Shown here in pieces: positions 30,589 through 39,526 of a stretch of DNA of 64,000 nt (position 1 is its first letter; the number at the start of each line of letters is the position of its first letter). The stretch covers positions 1 through 64,000 of the forward strand of contig NZ_RFLY01000001.1 of NCBI RefSeq assembly GCF_003697345.1, in the 5' to 3' direction. This DNA comes from Solilutibacter pythonis (GTDB lineage: Bacteria > Pseudomonadota > Gammaproteobacteria > Xanthomonadales > Xanthomonadaceae). The position numbers were made by a program, and so were the translations under genes. The notes beneath the pieces were generated by a model, which was not told where the DNA came from, ran no database searches, and saw nothing but the letters and a program-made list of their open reading frames with translations.

Positions 30589-32559
30589 ATGCTGCAAGCG
30601 CTACGCGAAAAATCCAGTGGCTGGGTCGCCACGCTCATCCTCGGCATCCTGATCGTGCCGTTCGCCCTGTTCGGCATCAACGACTACATGGGCCGCCAGA
30701 TCGAGAACTATGCCGCGCGCGTTCAGGCGCCGCCCGCTTGGTGGCGTTCGGCGCCATCGTGGTGGCCGGTGTCGGTGCTGTGGTCGAAGGAGGATATCGG
30801 CATCCGCGATTTCCGCATGCGCTTCGACAACCTGCGCAGCCAGCAGCGCCAGCAACAGGGCGACGCCTTCGACAATCGCGAATTCGAATCGGCCGAGAAC
30901 AAGCGCCGGGTGCTCGACCGGATGATCGACGAACGGCTGGCGCAGATCGCCGCGCGCGAGGCCGGCATCGTCATCCCCGATGCGCAGGTGCGCCGGCAGA
31001 TCGAGACCTTTCCGGAGTTCCAGGTCGATGGCAAGTTCAATGCCCAGCGCTATCAGAGCCTGCTGGCCAGCCTCAACCCGCCAATGTCGCCATTGATGTT
31101 CCAGCAGTCGATCCGCGAGGGATTGCTGGGCAGCTCGCTGCTCGGCACGCTGGCCGGCACCGGCTTCGTCAGCCGTGCCGAGACCGAGCGCATGATGACG
31201 ATGCTGCTGGAAACCCGCGACGTCACCGCTGTGCTGGTGCCGCCGGCGGCCGACGACAAAGCGGTTGCCGATACTGAAATCGCCGCCTGGTACAAGTCGC
31301 ATGCCGGCAACTATCGGGCGCCGGAAACGGTGACGTTGGAATACGTCGATGTCGATGCCGCCAAACTGCCGGCGCCGACGCTGGACGATGCGCAGCTGCG
31401 CGAACGCTACCAGGCCGAACGCGGCAAGTTCGGCACCGCCGAGCAGCGTCAGGTCTCGCACATCCTGATTCCGGTCGCGGCCAACGCCAGCGCCGCCGAG
31501 CGGAAAGCGGCCCAGGACAAGGCGGTCGGATTGGCGCGGGAAGCGCGCGCCGGCGCCGATTTCGCCGCGCTGGCGCGGGCCAACTCTGGCGACCCCGGCT
31601 CCAAGGCGCAGGGCGGCGATCTCGGCTGGGTACAGCGTGATGGCGTGATGCCGAAGCCGTTCGAAGACGCGGTGTTCGCATTGCAGGCTGGCGCCGTCAG
31701 CGATCCGGTCAAGACACCCTCCGGCTGGCACGTGATCCGGCTGCGCGAAGTACGCGCCGGCACCGTCAAGCCGTTCGAGGAAGTCCGCGAACGACTCGTC
31801 GCCGAGTTCAATGCGACGGGCCGCGAGCGCGCCTACAACGATCTGCTCGGCCGCCTGGTGGACGACCTCATGAAGAACCCGACCGGCTTCGCCGAAGTGG
31901 CGGCCAAGCACGGGCTAGCGGTGCAGAAGACAGGCCCGGTGCCGAAGGGTGGCGGCGAAGGCATCGCCGCGTTGCCGGCGGTGCAGCGCGATGCGTTTTC
32001 CGAAAGCCGCATCGCCGATGGCGGCGTCAGCGACCCGATTGAAGTCGGGACCGATCGCAGCGTGCTGCTGCGGGTCGTCGCCCACACCCAGGAACGAGCG
32101 ATGGCGCTGGCGCAGGTGCGCGAGCGGGTGATCGCGGATATCCGCGCCGATCGTGCCGGCAAGGTGGCCGAGGCCAGCGCGAAATCCCTGGTGGAGGCCG
32201 TCCGCCAGGGGGGCGCGCTGCGTGCGCTGGCCGCCGAGCGCAAGTTGCAGGCGCAGGCGATGCCGGGCATGGCCCGCAACATGCCGGTGCCGACTCCGGA
32301 GGCCGCGCAAGCGATTTTCCGTGCGCCGCGGCCGGCACCGAAGGCGCCGTCGCTCGGCCAGGTGCGCCTGCCGGACGGCGCCTGGCTGGTGTTCCAGGTC
32401 GATGCCGTGCACGCGGGCAAGCTCGACGATGTTCCCGAGGCCCAGCGCGCCGCGATGCGCCAGCAACTGGCCGCCGCCAACGGCGACCAGGCCGCGCGCG
32501 CCTACGTGACGGCCATGCGCAAGCGCTTGAGGATCGATGTCGCCGAAAGCCAACTCTGA
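30589..32559 (+). CDS. ppiD: Periplasmic folding chaperone PpiD (SurA N-terminal/parvulin)
   Basis: Inner-membrane-anchored chaperone that helps proteins emerging from the Sec translocon. 656 residues: a short cytoplasmic N-terminus MLQALREKSSGW, one membrane helix (VATLILGILIVPFALFGI, about 13-31), a SurA_N-like chaperone region (about 60-230) and one parvulin domain (about 285-385: RQVSHILIPV ... GGDLGWVQRDGVMPKPFEDA ... GWHVIRL). The start at 30589 is chosen because the anchor follows. TACACT at 30550 may be a -10. The usual hupB/lon neighbours are not in the window. Confidence 0.93.
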   Translation: MLQALREKSSGWVATLILGILIVPFALFGINDYMGRQIENYAARVQAPPAWWRSAPSWWPVSVLWSKEDIGIRDFRMRFDNLRSQQRQQQGDAFDNREFESAENKRRVLDRMIDERLAQIAAREAGIVIPDAQVRRQIETFPEFQVDGKFNAQRYQSLLASLNPPMSPLMFQQSIREGLLGSSLLGTLAGTGFVSRAETERMMTMLLETRDVTAVLVPPAADDKAVADTEIAAWYKSHAGNYRAPETVTLEYVDVDAAKLPAPTLDDAQLRERYQAERGKFGTAEQRQVSHILIPVAANASAAERKAAQDKAVGLAREARAGADFAALARANSGDPGSKAQGGDLGWVQRDGVMPKPFEDAVFALQAGAVSDPVKTPSGWHVIRLREVRAGTVKPFEEVRERLVAEFNATGRERAYNDLLGRLVDDLMKNPTGFAEVAAKHGLAVQKTGPVPKGGGEGIAALPAVQRDAFSESRIADGGVSDPIEVGTDRSVLLRVVAHTQERAMALAQVRERVIADIRADRAGKVAEASAKSLVEAVRQGGALRALAAERKLQAQAMPGMARNMPVPTPEAAQAIFRAPRPAPKAPSLGQVRLPDGAWLVFQVDAVHAGKLDDVPEAQRAAMRQQLAAANGDQAARAYVTAMRKRLRIDVAESQL

Positions 32560-32590
32560 GCGCGGCTTTCGCTGGTCATCGCGGTAACGA

Positions 32591-32616
32591 AAACGCCCGG
32601 CGTATGCCGGGCGTTT
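32591..32616. terminator. Bidirectional intrinsic terminator between ppiD and fabI
   Basis: AAACGCCCGGC (32591-32601) and GCCGGGCGTTT (32606-32616) form a perfect 11-bp stem with a GTAT loop. The stem is flanked by A-residues on one side and T-residues on the other. It lies between the convergent ppiD and fabI stops and can serve both. Confidence 0.75.
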
Positions 32617-32646
32617 CGGTTCCATTGGCGTCGAGGCGGGCCGCGC

Positions 32647-33438
32647 TCAGTCGTTGAGGCCGGTCATGCCGAGGATGTTGTAGCCGGAATCGACATAGGT
32701 CACTTCGCCGGTGACGCCGCCGGCCAGGTCGGAACACAGGAAGGCGGCGACATTGCCGACGTCCTCGATCGTCACCGTGCGCCGCAGCGGCGCGTTTTCC
32801 TCGACATGGCCGAGAATCTTGCGGAAGCCGGCGATGCCCGCCGCGGCCAGGGTCTTGATCGGGCCGGCCGAGACCGCGTTGACGCGGATGCCTTCCGGCC
32901 CGAGGTTGTAGGCGAGGTAGCGCACCGTGGCTTCCAGGCTGGCCTTGGCCACGCCCATCACGTTGTAGCCTTGCAGCGCGCGCTCGGCGCCGAGGTAGGA
33001 AAGGGTGAGGACGGCGCCGTTGCGCCCGGCCATCATCGGTCGGGCGGCGGCCGACAGCGCGGCCAGCGAATAGGCCGAGATGTCGTGGGCAATGGCGAAG
33101 TTCTCGCGGGTCAAGCCATCCAGGAACTGGCCGGCGATGGCCTCGCGAGGGGCGTAGGCGATGGCGTGGACGAGAATGTCGAAGCCGTCGCTCCAGTGCT
33201 TGCCGAGTTTGGCGAAGCAGTCGGCGATCTGCGCGTCCGAGGTGACGTCGAGCGGGATCACGATGTCGCTGCCGTGTGCGTCCGCCGCCGCTTCGACGCG
33301 GGATTTCAGCTTGTCGTTCTGGTAAGTGAAGGCGAGTTCGGCGCCTTCGCGGCGCATCGCCTCGGCAATGCCGCTGGCGATCGAGCGGTCGCTGGCGATG
33401 CCGGTGATCAGTGCGCGCTTGCCCTGTAGGAAACCCAT
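32647..33438 (-). CDS. fabI: Enoyl-[acyl-carrier-protein] reductase FabI (NADH)
   Basis: Last reduction step of the type II fatty acid elongation cycle; target of triclosan-type inhibitors. 263 residues with an SDR-type Rossmann fold: [21 protein letters not shown] binds NADH, and the FabI-specific catalytic set is Y148 (in SYLGAE), Y158 and K165 (in GYNVMGVAK). The C-terminus [10 protein letters not shown] is typical. It lies 57 bp after mltD on the same strand. Some xanthomonads use FabV instead or as well; this gene is clearly FabI. Confidence 0.96.
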   Translation of the reverse strand: MGFLQGKRALITGIASDRSIASGIAEAMRREGAELAFTYQNDKLKSRVEAAADAHGSDIVIPLDVTSDAQIADCFAKLGKHWSDGFDILVHAIAYAPREAIAGQFLDGLTRENFAIAHDISAYSLAALSAAARPMMAGRNGAVLTLSYLGAERALQGYNVMGVAKASLEATVRYLAYNLGPEGIRVNAVSAGPIKTLAAAGIAGFRKILGHVEENAPLRRTVTIEDVGNVAAFLCSDLAGGVTGEVTYVDSGYNILGMTGLND

Positions 33439-33495
33439 GCTCTAGTTCCGTTCTATTCGTGGACGAAGCGTGCAGTGTGCCCGCGTAGGGCATCG

Positions 33496-34689
33496 CTAGT
33501 CGAGCTTCAGCACCATACCGGGGCGTAGTGGACTGCCCGGCTTGAGGCCGTTTCGTCGCAGCAGTTCGGCCGTGCTGAGCTTGTAGCGGCGGGCGATCCG
33601 CCATAGCGAGTCGCCGGTGGCCACGGTGTGGGTGGCGGGCCGGGTTTCATCGCGATTGCCGGCCAGGCGGGCGGCCGCGCTGCCGCCGGCGATCACCGCT
33701 GGCGCGGCCGGGTGCGCTGATGCGCGTGCCGCCAGCGGGGCGGTGGCCTGGTTGGCGCGTGGGGCCAGTACCTTGGGCGCGCCGGCGCCGCCACGCAGCG
33801 GCGCGCCGGTCAGCGCCGGGTTGAGCCGCGCCACCAGTTGGGCATCCAGCGCGCGCGCCTCGGCCCAGTGGCGCAGGCTGGCGGCGGCGTCGGCCGGCTC
33901 CGCGCTCAAATGCGGAACCGGACGGTCGATCGCGTCGAGCCATTCCTGGCGGTCGTCGGCTTCTTCGATGAGGCAGGAGATCGCGTGCAATTTTTCCACG
34001 TAGGCGCGGGTTAGCGCCGGCACGCCGCCGAGTTTGGCCGGATCGGCGCTGCGCTGCGATTGCCCGCTGCGCTCGATCGCGCCCAGGATGCGGTACTCGC
34101 CGGCGTTGTAGCCCATGATCGCCAACCGCCAGTTGCCGCCGAACATGCTGTGCAGAATCTTGAAGTAGCGCACCGCGGCGCGCGTGGAGTCCACCACCGA
34201 GTAGCGGCCGTCGTAGCCGGCGCGCATCGGGATGCCCTGATTGCGCGCGGTCAGGCTGATGAACTGCCACAACCCGACCGGGCCCGCGGCGCTCTTCGCC
34301 GATGGGTTGTAGCGGCTTTCGATGAACGGCACCAGCGCGTATTCGGTGGGCAGCCCGGCCTTGACGAACTCGTCCACCACGTAGCCGAACAACGCCAGCA
34401 GTTCGTCGTCCTGGCTGGCCATGCGCTTGGGCGCGCGCGCGTAGTGGGCGCGCCAGCGCGCGCTGGCGTTGCCGCATTCCGGCTCGGCCAGGTGCTCGCG
34501 GAAACGCAGATGGATGTCCAGCCCGTTACGGGTGGCGTAGGGTGCACTGGCACTGGCACTGGCACTGGCACTGGCACTGGCACTGGCACTGGCGGTGCCG
34601 GTTTCCGGCGATGTCGCGACCTCGGTGGCGCGCGCGCCGGGCAGCGCCAGCGCCAGGGACAAGAGGAACGGTAAGCCACGGCGAGTCAT
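33496..34689 (-). CDS. MltD-like membrane-bound lytic transglycosylase with LysM domain
   Basis: Peptidoglycan-cleaving enzyme of the periplasm. 397 residues: a signal peptide ([21 protein letters not shown]), an (Ala-Ser)8 stretch from a DNA hexamer repeat, an SLT catalytic domain with the conserved glutamate E124 in VPFIESRYNPSAKS followed by GPVGLWQFI and YNAGEYRILGAI, an Ala/Pro linker, and one C-terminal LysM domain (HTVATGDSLWRIARRYKLST). LysM should bind glycan strands. The ATG at 34689 overlaps the gloB stop by four bases. No lipobox is evident, unlike E. coli MltD. Confidence 0.9.
   Translation of the reverse strand: MTRRGLPFLLSLALALPGARATEVATSPETGTASASASASASASASASAPYATRNGLDIHLRFREHLAEPECGNASARWRAHYARAPKRMASQDDELLALFGYVVDEFVKAGLPTEYALVPFIESRYNPSAKSAAGPVGLWQFISLTARNQGIPMRAGYDGRYSVVDSTRAAVRYFKILHSMFGGNWRLAIMGYNAGEYRILGAIERSGQSQRSADPAKLGGVPALTRAYVEKLHAISCLIEEADDRQEWLDAIDRPVPHLSAEPADAAASLRHWAEARALDAQLVARLNPALTGAPLRGGAGAPKVLAPRANQATAPLAARASAHPAAPAVIAGGSAAARLAGNRDETRPATHTVATGDSLWRIARRYKLSTAELLRRNGLKPGSPLRPGMVLKLD
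34544..34591. repeat. (GCACTG)8 hexanucleotide tandem repeat in the transglycosylase gene
   Basis: Eight exact copies of GCACTG on the plus strand encode alternating Ala-Ser on the minus strand, just behind the predicted signal-peptide cleavage site. A 6-bp unit keeps the frame, so slippage would change linker length in steps of two residues without killing the gene. The perfect copies suggest recent expansion. Confidence 0.95.
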
Positions 34690-35450
34690 GCGCGGAACTC
34701 GTCCTTCCAGCGCCGCAGTGCGGCGAAGCTGTCGGCGCGAGTGCCGGGCGCCGCGCCCAGGCGGCGTGCGAGCGCGGCGCGTACCTCGGGCGCGTCCACA
34801 CGCAGGAACGGGTTGCAGGCGCGCTCCGAGGCGATGGTCGAGGGCAGGCTGGGGTGGCCGGCCCGACGCTGGGCGCGGGCCTCCTGGGTGCGCTCGGCCA
34901 GCGCCGGGCTGTCGGCCATTACCGCCTCGGCGAACGCGGCGTTGGCCAGGGTGTATTCGTGTGCGCAGCAAACCGCGGTCTGGTCGGGCAGGGCCGCCAG
35001 GCGGTCGAGCGAGGCCAGCATCGTCGGCGCATCACCCTCGAACATCCGCCCGCAGCCCAGGCTGAACAGCGCATCGCCGCAGAACACGAAGCCGTCGCCG
35101 TGATAGGCGAGGTGGCTGCGGGTATGGCCCGGCACCGCCATCACGGTGAACGCATGGCCGCCGACCTCGATCCGTTCGCCATCGCCGACCTGCCGGTTGG
35201 CGAGCACGATGCGTTCATCGCGCGGGGCGATGACGGGCGTGCCCGGCCAGCGTTCCAGCAACGCGGCGACGCCGCCGATGTGATCGGAATGATGATGGGT
35301 GAGCAGGATGGCGGAGAGCGCCGGCGTCTCGCCAAAGCGTGCCAGCGCCGGCGCGGCATCGCCTGGATCGACCAACAACGGCCCGGGTGTGCCTGGCAGC
35401 CACCACAGGTAGTTGTCCTCGAAGAACGGCAATGGCGGGGGAAGTATCAA
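34686..35450 (-). CDS. gloB: Hydroxyacylglutathione hydrolase (glyoxalase II)
   Basis: Binuclear-metal hydrolase that splits S-lactoylglutathione to lactate and glutathione (methylglyoxal detoxification). 254 residues with the metallo-beta-lactamase motif [11 protein letters not shown], then [24 protein letters not shown] and [11 protein letters not shown]. The C-terminus ends in the [12 protein letters not shown] block that binds glutathione. No ATG precedes the conserved [10 protein letters not shown]; a TTG at 35450 is the likely start, with a GTG at 35474 as alternative. It overlaps mltD by four bases and is divergent from a methyltransferase gene, as in relatives. Confidence 0.92.
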   Translation of the reverse strand: MILPPPLPFFEDNYLWWLPGTPGPLLVDPGDAAPALARFGETPALSAILLTHHHSDHIGGVAALLERWPGTPVIAPRDERIVLANRQVGDGERIEVGGHAFTVMAVPGHTRSHLAYHGDGFVFCGDALFSLGCGRMFEGDAPTMLASLDRLAALPDQTAVCCAHEYTLANAAFAEAVMADSPALAERTQEARAQRRAGHPSLPSTIASERACNPFLRVDAPEVRAALARRLGAAPGTRADSFAALRRWKDEFRA

Positions 35451-35489
35451 GGTTTGGTGAGACGGCGCGGCCACGTAGAATGGCGGACG

Positions 35490-36137
35490 ATGCCTGTGCT
35501 CGCTTCCTCTCGTCAACCCGAACAAGACCCGAACTGGTATGTCGGGCGCGCCGGTCGTGCCGTCCTCGACAGCGAATGGCCGTGGCTGGACGAGGCGTTG
35601 CGGGCGCGCCCAGGCCTGCCTTGGCTGGTGCTCTCGGCGGTGCGGCGTCCGGGTTTCATCGCACATCCGCACGGGCTCTGGCTCTCCCCCGACGATGCCG
35701 GATGGCGCGGCGAGGTGCGCTGCGGCGCGGCGCTTCCGCTTGCCAGCGAATCGGTGGGCACGGTGGTCGTCCAGCATGTCGGGCGGCCTTCCGGCGCGCT
35801 GGACTGGCTGGCCGAATCGGCGCGCGTGCTGGTGCCGGGCGGGCGGCTTTGGCTGTTCGCGCTCAACCCGTTGTCGCCGTATCGCCGTCACTGGTTCTCC
35901 GCCGATGCTGCGGGCCACGAGCCGGTGAGTTGGCGCCGCGCGCTGCGTCGCGCCGGCCTGCACGCCGATGCAGTGGCCCGGGGGCTCGGCCCGCGCTGGC
36001 GCGCGGAAGCCGACGCCGCCAGCCAGCAGGGCGCAGGCGCGCGCGCCGCCTATGGCCTGTACGCCGAGAAACGCCACATCCCGCTGACGATGCAACGCGC
36101 CCCGCTGCTGGTGCCGGCCCTGGGCGAGGCCACGTGA
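35490..36137 (+). CDS. SAM-dependent methyltransferase (class I, UbiE/YafS-like)
   Basis: 215 residues from ATG 35490. The methyltransferase core is weakly but clearly visible: [19 protein letters not shown], then [25 protein letters not shown], the post-motif III region of UbiE/BioC-type enzymes. The N-terminal SAM loop is degenerate. It lies between gloB (divergent) and rnhA, matching the yafS position in E. coli. The substrate is unknown. TAGAAT at 35475-35480 could be a -10 box, which would give a very short leader. GTG of rnhA overlaps its stop. Confidence 0.85.
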   Translation: MPVLASSRQPEQDPNWYVGRAGRAVLDSEWPWLDEALRARPGLPWLVLSAVRRPGFIAHPHGLWLSPDDAGWRGEVRCGAALPLASESVGTVVVQHVGRPSGALDWLAESARVLVPGGRLWLFALNPLSPYRRHWFSADAAGHEPVSWRRALRRAGLHADAVARGLGPRWRAEADAASQQGAGARAAYGLYAEKRHIPLTMQRAPLLVPALGEAT

Positions 36138-36589
36138 GCGCACTGAAGGCGGTCGAGGCGCATACCGACGGCGCTTGTCTCGGCAATCCCGGCCCCGGTG
36201 GCTGGGGCGTGCTGCTGCGTTATGGCGCGAAGGAAAAGGAACTCGCCGGCGGCGATCCTGGTACCACCAACAACCGGATGGAACTGATGGCGGCGATCCG
36301 CGCGCTGGAAGCGCTGACCGAAGCCTGCGAGGTCGCCTTGCATACCGATTCGCGCTACGTCCAGCAGGGTATTTCGGAATGGCTGCCGAACTGGCGCCGG
36401 CGCGGCTGGAAGACCGCCGCCGGCCAGCCGGTCAAGAACCAGGATCTCTGGCAACGGCTGGACGAAGCCGCGCGCCGCCACCGCGTCGACTGGCGATGGG
36501 TCAAGGGCCATGCCGGCGATCCCGACAATGAGCGCGTCGATGCGCTGGCCCGCGCCCAGGCGCTCAAGATCAAACGAGGACACCCCTGA
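36134..36589 (+). CDS. rnhA: Ribonuclease HI
   Basis: Degrades RNA in RNA-DNA hybrids (primers, R-loops). 151 residues from a GTG at 36134 overlapping the previous stop. The four catalytic acids are in place: D in [16 protein letters not shown] in [14 protein letters not shown] in [12 protein letters not shown] and D in [12 protein letters not shown]. The conserved histidine in [10 protein letters not shown] is also there. Its stop overlaps the dnaQ ATG by one base, the classic rnhA-dnaQ pair. Confidence 0.96.
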   Translation: MSALKAVEAHTDGACLGNPGPGGWGVLLRYGAKEKELAGGDPGTTNNRMELMAAIRALEALTEACEVALHTDSRYVQQGISEWLPNWRRRGWKTAAGQPVKNQDLWQRLDEAARRHRVDWRWVKGHAGDPDNERVDALARAQALKIKRGHP

Positions 36590-37320
36590 TGCGGCAGATC
36601 GTGCTGGATACCGAAACCACCGGCCTGGAATGGCGCAAAGGCAATCGCGTGGTCGAGATCGGCTGCGTGGAGATGATCGAGCGCCGTCTCACCGGCCGCA
36701 ACTTCCACGTCTATCTCAACCCGCAGCGCGAGTTCGAGGAGGGCGCGCAGCAAGTCACCGGGCTCACGCTGGAATTCCTCGCCGACAAGCCGCTGTTCGC
36801 CGAGGTCGCGCAGGCGTTCGTCGATTACATCAAGGGCGCGGAGCTGATCATCCACAACGCCAAGTTCGACGTTGGCTTCCTCGACAACGAACTGCGTGGT
36901 GTCGGCCCGCAACTGGGGACGATCGCCGAACACGCCGGCGTTCTAGATACTCTCGAAATGGCCCGCCTGCGCTGGCCTGGCCAGCGCAATTCGCTGGACG
37001 CGCTGTGCAAGCGGCTGGGCGTGGAGAACGGCCATCGCACCCTGCACGGCGCCTTGCTCGATGCCGAGATTCTGGCCGACGTCTATCTGGCGATGACCGC
37101 CGGCCAGGGCGAGATCGGCTTCGATGCGCTTTCGGTCGAGGGGCCGGCGGTGGAAGCGTCCGCCGGGTTCCGGGCGTTCCAGGCCGAGGCCGGGCCGCGT
37201 CCGCGCGTACAGGTATCGGCGGCGGAAGCCGAGGCGCATGCGGCGCGGCTGGCGGCGATCGAGAAAAAAGCCGGCCATTGCCTGTGGCGCGAGGCCGCCA
37301 CCGGGACGGGGGCGGCCTGA
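36589..37320 (+). CDS. dnaQ: DNA polymerase III epsilon subunit (3'-5' proofreading exonuclease)
   Basis: Proofreading subunit of the replicative polymerase. 243 residues with DEDDh exonuclease motifs: ExoI IVLDTETTGLEW near residue 4, ExoII LIIHNAKFDVGFLDNE near residue 85, and ExoIII HRTLHGALLDAEILADVYL with H and D near 150. The C-terminal tail should contact the alpha subunit. It is coupled to rnhA by TGATG and convergent with the PP2C gene, whose stop is only 10 bp away. Confidence 0.96.
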   Translation: MRQIVLDTETTGLEWRKGNRVVEIGCVEMIERRLTGRNFHVYLNPQREFEEGAQQVTGLTLEFLADKPLFAEVAQAFVDYIKGAELIIHNAKFDVGFLDNELRGVGPQLGTIAEHAGVLDTLEMARLRWPGQRNSLDALCKRLGVENGHRTLHGALLDAEILADVYLAMTAGQGEIGFDALSVEGPAVEASAGFRAFQAEAGPRPRVQVSAAEAEAHAARLAAIEKKAGHCLWREAATGTGAA

Positions 37321-37330
37321 GCCCCCCGCT

Positions 37331-38035
37331 TCAGCGCCAGCGCAGCACCAACACGGTCACGTTGTCGCTGCCGCCGCCATCGAGCGCGGCGGCGATCAGC
37401 GTATCGACGCATTCCTGCGCGGTGATGCCCGGCTGGGCCAGGATGGCGGCGATGCCGGCATCGTCCACCTCCTCGGTCAGGCCGTCGCTGCACAGCAGGA
37501 GCTGCATGCCGGGTTGCCATTCGCCGCTCATGCGCGCCACGTCGAGCTGGGCCGGATCGGTGACGCCAAGCGCCTGGGTGACCATCTTGCGCTGCGGGTG
37601 GTTGCGCGCCTCTTCGCTGGTGAGCAGGCCCTGCGCGATCAGATCCTGCACGTAGCTGTGGTCGTGCGAAAGCTGGGCCAGCTTGCCGGCATGCCAGAGG
37701 TAGGCGCGGCTGTCGCCGACCCAGGCCACTTCGAAGCGATGGTCGATCACGCGCACGGCCACCACCGTGGTGCCCATCGGCAGGGCGTCGCCGCGGCTAC
37801 GTGAATTGCGCAGGATTTCCTCGCCGGCGACGCGGATCGCCTGCGCCAGCGGCGTGCCGTCGCGGACTTCGCGGGCCACGGTGTCGCGGGCGATGGCGCT
37901 GGCGATCTCGCCGTTGTCGTGGCCGCCCATGCCATCGGCGACCAGCCACAGGCTGAGCTCCGCATCGCCCTCGTAGGTATCCTCGTTGAGCGCCCGGCGT
38001 AATCCGGGATGGGTCAGGTGTCCGAATTCGATCAT
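37331..38035 (-). CDS. PP2C-family serine/threonine phosphatase
   Basis: Metal-dependent protein phosphatase. 234 residues with standard PP2C motifs in order: GLRRALNEDTYEGD, LVADGMGGHDNGEIAS (metal-binding Asp/Gly), WVGDSRAYLW, QALGV, LLCSDGLTEEV and GSDNVTVLVLRW. It has no membrane helix and no fused kinase or sensor domain. A Ser/Thr kinase partner is usual but not present here. Such enzymes often control cell-wall or secretion functions. Confidence 0.93.
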   Translation of the reverse strand: MIEFGHLTHPGLRRALNEDTYEGDAELSLWLVADGMGGHDNGEIASAIARDTVAREVRDGTPLAQAIRVAGEEILRNSRSRGDALPMGTTVVAVRVIDHRFEVAWVGDSRAYLWHAGKLAQLSHDHSYVQDLIAQGLLTSEEARNHPQRKMVTQALGVTDPAQLDVARMSGEWQPGMQLLLCSDGLTEEVDDAGIAAILAQPGITAQECVDTLIAAALDGGGSDNVTVLVLRWR

Positions 38036-38156
38036 GGGTATGAAGGCGATGGCGTCGGCGCATCATCGCGGCGATGCCGCCAATCGGCAAGCACCCGCAC
38101 GGCAGACTTGCCGCCGGGGATAGCTGCCCGTATCATCCCCGGTTCGCTACAAGCCC

Positions 38157-38247
38157 GGAGAGGTGGCAGAGCGGTTGAATGTACCTGACTCGAAATCAGG
38201 CAGGCGTTTATAGCGCCTCGGGGGTTCGAATCCCCCCCTCTCCGCCA
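38157..38247 (+). tRNA. tRNA-Ser (anticodon CGA)
   Basis: A 91-nt class II tRNA with encoded CCA. The acceptor stem GGAGAGG (38157-38163) pairs with CCTCTCC (38237-38243), followed by G and CCA (38245-38247). The anticodon loop CTCGAAA gives CGA (reads UCG). A long variable arm (CAGGCGTTTATAGCGCCTC) and GGGGTTCGAATCCCC T arm are present. It is the second serine tRNA in the window. Confidence 0.97.
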
Positions 38248-38256
38248 GATTCAAGA

Positions 38257-38280
38257 AAAGCGCCCCATGCGGGCGTTTTT
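38257..38280 (+). terminator. Intrinsic terminator after tRNA-Ser(CGA)
   Basis: CGCCC (38261-38265) and GGGCG (38271-38275) form the stem, extended by A/T pairing, and five T follow (38276-38280). It lies 10 bp behind the tRNA CCA end. The remaining spacer to the SRP RNA (38281-38503) holds no gene, only an inverted repeat, CGTGCCT (38303-38309) and AGGCACG (38333-38339), with inner CGGA/TCCG pairing. Confidence 0.75.
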
Positions 38281-38503
38281 CGTGGGCGGACGGCATGTAG
38301 GGCGTGCCTCGCGGAAGGCGTTCGTGTCCGCTAGGCACGAGCGCGTCCGGCCCGGCAAGGTCGGGTTCGCATGGCGGACGAGCGCTGTTGGGTCGCAGCG
38401 GCAGTGCCGGGCGAGTGCGAGATGACGTATCCATCCCCGCGACTTGCTCTGGGTCGGCATATGGCCGAAAATGCTCGGCTCACGCGAACCAGCGTGACTC
38501 CAT

Positions 38504-38611
38504 GGTGGCCCCGTTGGCCCCTCGCGACGCTAGTTCGAAAATCCCGCCAGGGCCGGAAGGCAGCAACGGTATCGAGTGATGCGGGCGCCGAGGATCGTCG
38601 GCGGGGCCACC
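38504..38611 (+). ncRNA. ffs: 4.5S RNA of the signal recognition particle
   Basis: RNA scaffold of the bacterial SRP; it binds Ffh and targets membrane proteins to SecYEG. The ends GGTGGCCCCG (38504-38513) and CGGGGCCACC (38602-38611) pair perfectly, and the centre has the conserved domain IV with GGAA tetraloop: GCCAGGGCCGGAAGGCAGCA. At about 108 nt it matches the small bacterial type. Five T follow at 38615-38619 and serve as terminator. The downstream 160 bp to the next gene are empty. Confidence 0.93.
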
Positions 38612-38782
38612 GCCTTTTTGGCTTCCGGCAGGCGGGATTCGCCGATATTGGCGTGCTGGCGGATGCTTGAACGGGCCGCCGCGGGATCGCCGCCATGAAT
38701 GCTTGCGCTCCAGCGGTGCGATGCCCGGCGGCCAGCGTCCGCCCGTAATGCCATCAGCGCGCCGTCGTGGTGCATTGCTTCT

Positions 38783-39526
38783 TCAAGCCTCGGGCATCGC
38801 CAGTATCACCCGGTCGCCGGGTTCCGCCACCCACAGCCCTTGCCCGCGCAACGCTTCGAGGTCGTCGCGGCCCGCGTAGTGATAGAGCACGCAACGCGCC
38901 AGGAGTTCGGTCGGGTATTCGCGGCGCAGGTCGTCGATGCCGCTGTGCGAGGGGTTGCCGATCAGCGCACAGTCGTGGGCAATCAGTTCGCCCCGCGCCG
39001 CCACTTTTTCCAGCATCTCGGGAATCGGCCGGGTATCGCCGGTCCAGACCAGGCTGCCGGGCAGGCGCAGGCCGAAGGCGCTGTCCGGCCAGTGGTGGCG
39101 TACCGGGAACACCTCGAAGCGCACGCCATCGTGCCAGAAGTGGTCGCCGACCACGATCAACTGGAAGGCATCCCAGAAATTCGCGCCGCCTTCGGCCAAC
39201 ACGTTGGGATAGCCGGCGATGCGCCGCTGCACGTGCGGCAGTGCGCCGACTGGGCAATACACCCGCACCTTGCCGCGTCGGGCCGGGTTGAAATAGCTGC
39301 CGACGAACATCCGTTCGAAGCCGCTGACGTGATCGAGGTGGGCGTGGGTGATGAAGAGCGCGTCGGGGTAACGGCCGTAGCGGGCGATATGGTCGCTCAG
39401 GCCCTCCGAGCCGCAATCGATCGTGAGCCATGGCGACCCGTCGCGCTCGATGGTCGCCATCGCGCTGCCGAATTCCGCCACCGAGGCGGCATTGCCGGTG
39501 CCGTGGAAGCGCAGTGCCCAGTTCAT
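38783..39526 (-). CDS. Metallo-beta-lactamase-fold hydrolase
   Basis: 247 residues from ATG 39526. The metal-binding signature ITHAHLDHVSGFER is present, followed by VRHHWPDSAFGL, SLVWTGDTRPIPEML and a downstream HDC region (ELIAHDCALIGNPSHSGI). This pattern resembles the RNase Z/phosphodiesterase-like branch of the fold rather than glyoxalase II. No signal peptide, so cytoplasmic. It overlaps the kdkA stop by four bases and is probably cotranscribed with it. The substrate is unknown. Confidence 0.87.
   Translation of the reverse strand: MNWALRFHGTGNAASVAEFGSAMATIERDGSPWLTIDCGSEGLSDHIARYGRYPDALFITHAHLDHVSGFERMFVGSYFNPARRGKVRVYCPVGALPHVQRRIAGYPNVLAEGGANFWDAFQLIVVGDHFWHDGVRFEVFPVRHHWPDSAFGLRLPGSLVWTGDTRPIPEMLEKVAARGELIAHDCALIGNPSHSGIDDLRREYPTELLARCVLYHYAGRDDLEALRGQGLWVAEPGDRVILAMPEA

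Noticed and set aside
34542-35489. Upstream extension of the methyltransferase frame through the hexamer repeat, opposite gloB and mltD
   Set aside because: The repeat reads HWHWHW there and the rest is antisense to gloB. The true gene starts at 35490.
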